Positions 14,521 through 19,058 of a DNA stretch of 19,058 nucleotides are shown here, piece after piece; within the stretch, counting starts at the first letter, position 1, and each line of letters opens with the position of its first letter. The position numbers and the translations under genes are program-made. The notes under the pieces were generated by a model. That model was not told where the DNA came from. It did no database searches and saw nothing but the letters and a program-made list of their open reading frames with translations. The DNA comes from Planctomycetales bacterium 4484_123 (GTDB taxonomy: Bacteria > Planctomycetota > Phycisphaerae > SM23-33). The stretch is from NCBI GenBank assembly GCA_002049885.1, contig MVCS01000015.1, forward strand, positions 1-19,058, given 5' to 3'.

Positions 14521-15390
14521 CTAGCGCTTCAGGACCTTCCGGTAGATCTCGTACCAGGCCTTGAGCGTCAGGTAGTTCCGCAGGTCGTAGCCGCTGTGGG
14601 CCAGGCCGTCGGCCGTCCAGTTGCGCCTGTATTCCTTGGGGTAGGACGGGTGCAGGCCGTCGGGCACGAGGATGGTGCGCCACTGTTTGGGCTGGCGCTT
14701 GATGATCTCGCTGTAGAGGTCGATCAGCGGAACCTTCTTGTGCCTGGCGACGGCGATGGCGGCCTGGCGGTGGTCCAGCACGCTGCGCAGGCCGTTGAGG
14801 CTCTGCTTCTGTGCCCGGTGCGGCGGCAGGGTGGTGATGATGGGAATGGTGCCGTCGGCCAGCATGCGGTCGATGACGACGGCGTACATCTCCGTGTAGG
14901 CGGGGCAGCTCAGGCCCTGGCTGACGTCGTTGGTGCCGAAGAGGATGGCCGCCACTTCCGGGTTCATCTTCTTCTGCCAGGCGTCGATGTTGGCGAAGGC
15001 CCAGGCGATGGTCATGTTGCCGGTGTTGCCCCACTGCGGGCCCTTCCACTGCCGCCAGCAGGGTCGGTGTATGTACTTCCGGGCTGCATCCAGCGCTTCT
15101 TGCATCTCGGGGCTGATGCCCTTGAAGGTGCCGAAGGACATCGGCGTCCAGAAGGCCATGGTGATGGTGATGCTGTCACCGTATTGGCCGAAGGTGCCCC
15201 TGGTGCCCTTCCAGCGGGCGTGGACCTTGCGCATGGGCTCGACCCAGTAGTCGCCCGCGGGCAGCATCGGTTCGGGCTTGAAGGGTCCCTCGGCTCGGGC
15301 TGTGGGGGTGCCGACGAGTTCCACCTCCAGGTAGGGCCGGCGGCCGGGCTCGATCCAGTCATCCGAGAACAACACCACGCTGCCGCCCAT
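14521..15390 (-). CDS. SGNH hydrolase, downstream part of a frameshifted CBM96-SGNH gene
   Basis: A 289-residue frame. Residues 1-26 (GGSVVLFSDDWIEPGRRPYLEVEL) are not a protein start but the last strands of a DNRLRE/CBM96 domain, whose earlier part lies in the upstream overlapping frame. The ATG at 15390 has no convincing RBS. Residues about 60-289 form an SGNH hydrolase with intact blocks: YGDS (70-73), FGTND (151-155) and PDGLHPS (243-249). Catalysis would be possible if the domain were made. It resembles the SGNH domain of the lipoprotein at 10206 in general architecture but is clearly diverged. Without repair of the frame, the product would lack a signal peptide and would not be exported. 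Confidence 0.75.
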   Translation of the reverse strand: MGGSVVLFSDDWIEPGRRPYLEVELVGTPTARAEGPFKPEPMLPAGDYWVEPMRKVHARWKGTRGTFGQYGDSITITMAFWTPMSFGTFKGISPEMQEALDAARKYIHRPCWRQWKGPQWGNTGNMTIAWAFANIDAWQKKMNPEVAAILFGTNDVSQGLSCPAYTEMYAVVIDRMLADGTIPIITTLPPHRAQKQSLNGLRSVLDHRQAAIAVARHKKVPLIDLYSEIIKRQPKQWRTILVPDGLHPSYPKEYRRNWTADGLAHSGYDLRNYLTLKAWYEIYRKVLKR

Positions 15391-16561
15391 GAGCGGCCTG
15401 CACCAGACCGGTCAGGTCCCACTCGAGCCAGGTCTCCGGGAGCCTGTCCTTCTCGGCGAGGGTCTTGTTCCACTGCTGGCCCACGTGGCAGACGGCCACC
15501 GGCTCCGGGGCGGTCGCGCTGGCCAGCGTGCCGCCCTGCCACGCCTTGCCCGCCGCGGCGTGGTTGAAGTCGAATGCGTGCTCCGACCAGCCTGGGGCCT
15601 CGCCTTCACCGAGGATGCGGAACAGGCCGAAGCTGTAGCCGCAGAGCGACTTGGCGCGCTGCCGGCACCTGGCCAGCATTCGCCGCCGCCGGCGCGGGTC
15701 GGGCCTTTCCGGGCCTTGGGGCAGGGCCTCCGGCGGGATGCGCATGTTGCCTAAGTCCACAAAGGCCCGCAGCACCGCCCGGCGGACGGCGGCGGTCTTG
15801 GGTATGGCCGAGAGGTCGAAGTAGAACAGGGCGTGGTTGAAATCGCCTGCGGTGCCGCCTGCCCGCAGTCGTGGCGTCCAGCCCCAGTTGCCCGGATAGC
15901 GCGGGTCCTGCTTGGCGTAGCCGCAGCGATGGCCGGTGCGGTAGTGGCAGTTGGAGTTCCGGGGGGCAGTTCGAGCCTTACGCCCTCCTCGGCGGGTTGG
16001 CCGGCCTTGTAGTGCTCCACCAGCAGCGCCGGCCTGTAGGCCGGGATGGGCCATTCCGAGGAGGTAATCCGCCACCAGCCCCGGGGCGCCCTGGCCGAAG
16101 TCGCTTTCGTCCAGGTCCCCGCCGAACTTGCTCCAGTTGTTCTCGTTGCTCTTCTTGGCGTCCTTGTACTTGTATTCGTACCAGGTGGCGGTGACATCCC
16201 ACGGCCGCTTGAGCGTGCGGACCTCGATGGCGAAGCCCTGGGGCGGAATGGAGGCGAAGTACAGCCTGAGCAGGGCGCGCTCCACGCGGTGGGTCTTGTC
16301 GATTGCGGAGATGTCGAATCGCATCAGTGCCGCCGGGCGCAGGGTGGGCGAGGTAGGCCGGCGCGAAGGCCGGTCGTGCGCCCAGCCATAGCCGACTATG
16401 TAGGTGTCCACGCAGCCGCGGTACTCGGCGCTCGGCGCAAGGCCCTGCTGAAAGACCGTCACCTCCGCCCGCGCCGCCAGCGTCAAGCTGACCACCACGG
16501 CCGCCGCCCACAACGGGCCCACCACCGCGGTTCCCAGTTTGCCTTTGCCGCTTCCTGCCAT
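15359..16561 (-). pseudogene. Exported double DNRLRE/CBM96 protein, upstream part of a broken gene
   Basis: 400 residues from ATG 16561 (AAAGGG 7 nt upstream; a GTG at 16582 is in frame but less likely). Signal peptide about 1-32 (LTLAARA). First DNRLRE/CBM96 domain about 33-160 (CVDTYIVGYG, LMRFDISAIDKTHRVERALLRL, WDVTATWYEYKYKD). The second begins at about 204 (CGYAKQDPRYPGNWGW, FYFDLSAIPKTAAVRRAVLRAFV) and stops at WLEWDLTGLVQ (378-388). Residues about 161-200 are out of frame: the +1-shifted frame there reads WWRITSSEWPIPAYRPALLVEHY, a proper domain end. Restoring the ancestral product needs removal of one base near 16079-16082, addition of one near 15961-15966, and removal of one near 15386-15388, giving about 680 residues ending in the SGNH hydrolase. 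Confidence 0.7.
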
Positions 16562-16892
16562 CTCGGTACCCTTTCGCGCCACCTGCTCAGAGAGATCTGG
16601 ACCATTGCTGCCCTTTGCCTAGTAAACGTCCCTGAGCTGAAATAGTGGCGGAGCAGTCCCCGGCGGATATCTGGCGGATTGCTGCGCGGCTCGGCCCGTG
16701 CATGGCCGCCGGCACCTCCGCCGGGGCGGGTGGGGCCTGGATGCATCTACCCTTTGCACTGTGGAGGTTCTGGAAACATCTTGCGTCGGCTGCTTTGTGC
16801 GCAATCCGGGCGTGATAGAGGTAGGCCCTTATATTTTAAGCTCTTGTGGGAGATTTTCTGTCGATGTTAGGGGTCTATTTGGTACAAATTTA
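16562..16892. other. Divergent intergenic region, lower GC towards its right end
   Basis: About 330 nt between the broken CBM96-SGNH gene (minus) and the ATPase gene (plus). No coding frame is recognised. Composition shifts from GC-rich to AT-rich from about 16830 (TTATATTTTAAG near 16829-16840). A TATATT at 16830-16835 could be a -10 element for the ATPase gene, but no -35 box is visible at the right distance. Confidence 0.4.
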
Positions 16893-16929
16893 CCTTGCTA
16901 ATTTAAAGGCTGCCTTTAAAATAGCAAGG
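16893..16929. repeat. 37-bp near-perfect inverted repeat at the ATPase start codon
   Basis: The left arm CCTTGCTAATTTAAAGG (16893-16909) and right arm CCTTTAAAATAGCAAGG (16913-16929) pair at 16 of 17 positions around a CTG loop. The only mismatch is A16901 opposite A16921. The right arm ends immediately before ATG 16930 and contains the only Shine-Dalgarno-like bases (AAGG). It is strikingly AT-rich for this genome. It could be a dimeric-protein operator, an mRNA hairpin controlling initiation, or a trace of an element end. If the longer frames from GTG 16846 or ATG 16864 were used, it would be coding, which seems less likely. Confidence 0.8.
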
Positions 16930-18093
16930 ATGATAGAGAGGCGGGACAAGGCACGGTTGGAGTCGCTGCTGGGTAGCTTTCCCGTGGTGGGGTTGGTGGG
17001 GGCCCGGCAGGTGGGCAAGACCACGCTGGCCAGAATGTTGGCCGAGGAGCGACCGGGTCGGGTTATCTACCTGGATTTGGAGAGACCCTCGGACTTGGCC
17101 AGGCTCGCGGAGCCTGAGCTTTATCTCCGCCAGCACGAGGAGCGCTTGGTCATCCTGGACGAGATCCAGCGTCGCCCGGATCTATTCCCCGTGCTCCGGC
17201 CTTTGGTGGACGCGAGGCGCCGAAGCGGTCGGTTCCTCTTGTTGGGATCGGCCTCGCCGGAACTACTGCGGCGGTCCTCGGAGTCTCTGGCGGGCAGGAT
17301 CGCCTATCACGAACTGGGCCCGTTTTGCTTGGCCGAGGTAGGCTGCGAAGGGAATACCGCCGACCGGCTGTGGTGCCGGGGCGGGTTCCCCGTCAGCTTC
17401 TTGGCCGGCTCTGATGAGCGATCATTTCGATGGCGGGAGGCATTCGTTCAGACCCACCTGGAGCGGGACATTCCGGGCTTTGGCATCCACGTGGCCCCGA
17501 CGGTGCTGCGGCGCTTCTGGCAGATGATCGCCCATTGCCACGGGCAGCTTTGGAATGCCAGCAAGGTTGCCAGCAGCCTGGGAGCGACCGTCCCGAGCAT
17601 TCAGCGTTATCTCGACATCCTCGAATACACCTTCATGGTCCGTCGGCTCTCGCCCTTCCACGCCAACGTGAAGAAGCGCTTAGTCAAAGCGCCGAAGGTT
17701 TACCTGAGGGACAGCGGCCTGCTACACGTGCTGCTGGGCATCCGACACTTGGAGGACTTGATTGGCCACCCCTCGGCGGGGCCCTCCTGGGAGGGCTGGG
17801 CCATGGAGCAGTTGCTCGCGCTATTGCCGGACTCGTGGCAAAGCTTCTTTTACAGGACGCGGGCTGGGGCGGAGATCGACCTTGTTCTGCTAGCACCGGC
17901 TGTGAGACGGCCCATCGCCGTCGAGTTCAAGTGGTCTGCGGCTCCCAGGCCGTCAAAGGGTTTTTGGCTGGGTATTCAGGACATCCAGGCCGAGCAGGGC
18001 TTTGTGGTGTACCCTGGCGAGGAGGTGTATCCCCTCAAGGAGAACGTTACCGCCCTGCCCATCTGCGCAGTGGAACGGGTCGTGCAGACATGA
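16930..18093 (+). CDS. AAA_14/DUF4143 family ATPase
   Basis: 387 residues from ATG 16930, the start that fits the family (MIERR..., with the Walker A close behind). Upstream in-frame starts at 16846 and 16864 would add an atypical AT-rich leader. Walker A is GARQVGKTT (24-32), Walker B is LVILDEIQ (73-80), and a sensor-like LLLGSAS lies at 103-109. The DUF4143 half includes a winged-helix-like stretch (ASKVASSLGATVPSIQRYLDIL, 210-231), YLRDSGLLH (258-266), and a nuclease-like AEIDLVL (314-320) with VEFKWS (331-336), giving the D-x(n)-ExK arrangement of PD-(D/E)XK folds (Asp317, Glu332, Lys334). The family's biological role is poorly defined and it is often found scattered by transfer. Base composition is visibly lower in GC than its neighbours, consistent with acquisition. 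Confidence 0.9.
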   Translation: MIERRDKARLESLLGSFPVVGLVGARQVGKTTLARMLAEERPGRVIYLDLERPSDLARLAEPELYLRQHEERLVILDEIQRRPDLFPVLRPLVDARRRSGRFLLLGSASPELLRRSSESLAGRIAYHELGPFCLAEVGCEGNTADRLWCRGGFPVSFLAGSDERSFRWREAFVQTHLERDIPGFGIHVAPTVLRRFWQMIAHCHGQLWNASKVASSLGATVPSIQRYLDILEYTFMVRRLSPFHANVKKRLVKAPKVYLRDSGLLHVLLGIRHLEDLIGHPSAGPSWEGWAMEQLLALLPDSWQSFFYRTRAGAEIDLVLLAPAVRRPIAVEFKWSAAPRPSKGFWLGIQDIQAEQGFVVYPGEEVYPLKENVTALPICAVERVVQT

Positions 18094-18146
18094 GGGGGCT
18101 TCGGAGCTCTGCTTTGATGGTCGCTGCGGGTCGTTCTCAATGCTAG

Positions 18147-19058
18147 TCACTGGCTGGCCCGGTTCATCTTGAAGGCCAGGGCGCCGGTGGGGCAGGCGCG
18201 GACGCACTCGGCGGCGACCTTCTGTAGGGCCTGGTCCAGTTCCCGGCCAAAAGGCACGGCCACGCGGACGTCGAAGCCCCGGCCGACGAAGGTCAGCCCC
18301 AGGGCCTCGCCGGCCCGGGCTGTGATCTGCACGCACAGGCCGCAGTCGATGCACTTGCCCGGTTCGTAGATGACCTGGCCCCGGCCGGCGTGCAGTTCCA
18401 GGCGGCGGCGCTGGTCGCCATGGCGCTTGGGGTTGGCGGCGTAGAGGGCGGCGTAGCGGCGCAGCTTGCAGCTTTCGGCCTTGCGGCAGTCGCAATGCAG
18501 GCAGCGGGCGGCCTCGGAGTGGGCCTGGGCATCGCTGAGGCCGGGGGCATCCTCGCCGGCCAGGGTTCGCCCGGCAGGGCTGGCGCGGGGTTCGGGACTG
18601 GCCAGGGCCACCAGCCGGCGAAGTTCTTCTTCGTCCAATCGACCCATGCGGGTGGTGAAGGGCCTGCCGGTGCCGGTGAGGGGCCGGCCCGTGAGATACT
18701 GGTCGATGGCGACCGCGGCCCCGTGGCCGTGGGCGACCGAGCGCACGGCCGACTTCCGCCGGCCGATTGCGTCCCCGCCGGCAAAGACGCCTTGGACTTC
18801 CGTCTGGAAGGTGGCGGGGTCGGCCCGCAGGCGCCCGGCCGGTGCGCTCAGGCCCAATTGTTCGGCGTCATCTGCCCTCAGCTCGCCGACCGCCACGAAC
18901 ACGGCATCGAAGTCCGTCCGCAACTCCTCCAGCGAGACGTGCTCGCCCACGAGCGTGCGCATGCGGAACTCGGCCCCCAGTTGGCGGATGATGTCGATCT
19001 CCGCCTCCAGGACCTTTCGCGGCAGCCGGCGGGGTTCGACGCCATAGCGCAGCATCCC
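18147..19058 (-). CDS. C-terminal part of GltD-like FAD/NAD(P) oxidoreductase with Fe-S motifs
   Basis: Open at the right edge; 303 residues are visible. GMLRYGVEPRRLP is the glutamate-synthase-small-subunit-type (GltD) linker, followed by the pyridine-nucleotide domain ending DFDAVFVAVGE, and the FAD-binding end VQGVFAGGDAIG...AHGHGAAVAIDQYLTGR (88-124, numbered from the visible Met). A C-terminal extension carries CLHCDC-x5-C (Cys185, 188, 190, 196), then CIDCGLC (Cys235, 238, 241) and CVRACPTGAL (Cys284, 288). The text between these (LGLTFVGRGFDVRVAVPFG) resembles the ferredoxin-like segment of NuoG/hydrogenase-type proteins. In that family CxxCxxCxxxC is usual; here the fourth position is Thr, and the second motif has two cysteines rather than four, so probably one cluster forms where two are expected. 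It likely moves electrons between NAD(P)H and a partner not in this window. Confidence 0.85.
   Translation of the reverse strand, partial: GMLRYGVEPRRLPRKVLEAEIDIIRQLGAEFRMRTLVGEHVSLEELRTDFDAVFVAVGELRADDAEQLGLSAPAGRLRADPATFQTEVQGVFAGGDAIGRRKSAVRSVAHGHGAAVAIDQYLTGRPLTGTGRPFTTRMGRLDEEELRRLVALASPEPRASPAGRTLAGEDAPGLSDAQAHSEAARCLHCDCRKAESCKLRRYAALYAANPKRHGDQRRRLELHAGRGQVIYEPGKCIDCGLCVQITARAGEALGLTFVGRGFDVRVAVPFGRELDQALQKVAAECVRACPTGALAFKMNRASQ

Noticed and set aside
1..19058. CRISPR arrays, tRNA/rRNA genes, transposases, PEP-CTERM or LPXTG sorting tails
   Set aside because: I looked for regularly spaced repeats, cloverleaf-like arms, DDE or serine recombinase motifs, and C-terminal sorting motifs, and saw none.

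Overview
This window is GC-rich, gene-dense bacterial DNA, most likely from a Planctomycetota or related PVC-type bacterium. That assignment is an inference. It rests on giant secreted proteins that pair a DNRLRE/CBM96-like beta-sandwich with FN3-like and hydrolase-like domains, on SGNH hydrolases fused to carbohydrate-binding domains, and on a planctomycete-style signal-peptide ClpP/SppA-like protease. No ribosomal or other marker gene is present to confirm it.

Layout. (1) 1-9959, minus strand: four tandem, strongly diverged paralogues of 742-792 residues (starts at 9959, 7531, 4925 and 2527), followed by the first 40 codons of another exported protein that runs off the left edge. Each paralogue has a signal peptide, an N-terminal DNRLRE/CBM96-like domain, an FN3-like domain interrupted by a variable insert, an alpha/beta-hydrolase-like domain, and (most clearly in three of them) a conserved C-terminal beta module. 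None keeps the GxSxG nucleophile elbow. A 3' remnant of a ketopantoate reductase gene lies on the plus strand between paralogues two and three. (2) 9960-10205: a divergent intergenic region. (3) 10206-12580, plus strand: a CBM9-FN3-SGNH lipoprotein with an intact Ser/Asn/Asp-His set, joined by a GTGA overlap to an 80-residue two-helix membrane protein. (4) 12623-13990, minus strand: a secreted ClpP/SppA-fold protease with a long charged coiled-coil tail. (5) 14103-14516, plus strand: the C-terminal remnant of an MFS transporter. (6) 14521-16561, minus strand: one ancestral CBM96-CBM96-SGNH gene now broken by three single-base indels in G/C runs. (7) 16562-18093: a lower-GC segment with a near-perfect 37-bp inverted repeat touching the start codon of an AAA_14/DUF4143 ATPase. 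(8) 18147 to the right edge, minus strand: the C-terminal part of a GltD-like FAD/NAD(P) oxidoreductase with Fe-S cysteine motifs.

How it may work together. Regions 1-3 and 6 look like an extracellular or cell-surface carbohydrate-handling locus. Binding modules are attached either to intact SGNH esterase-type domains or to hydrolase-like domains whose nucleophile is gone. I infer that the paralogue array supplies binding, scaffold or recognition proteins (pseudo-esterases) and that the SGNH proteins do the de-esterification. The two truncated housekeeping-type genes (panE-like and MFS) and the broken SGNH gene show that the locus has been remodelled by insertion and decay. The ATPase and the oxidoreductase look unrelated to it.
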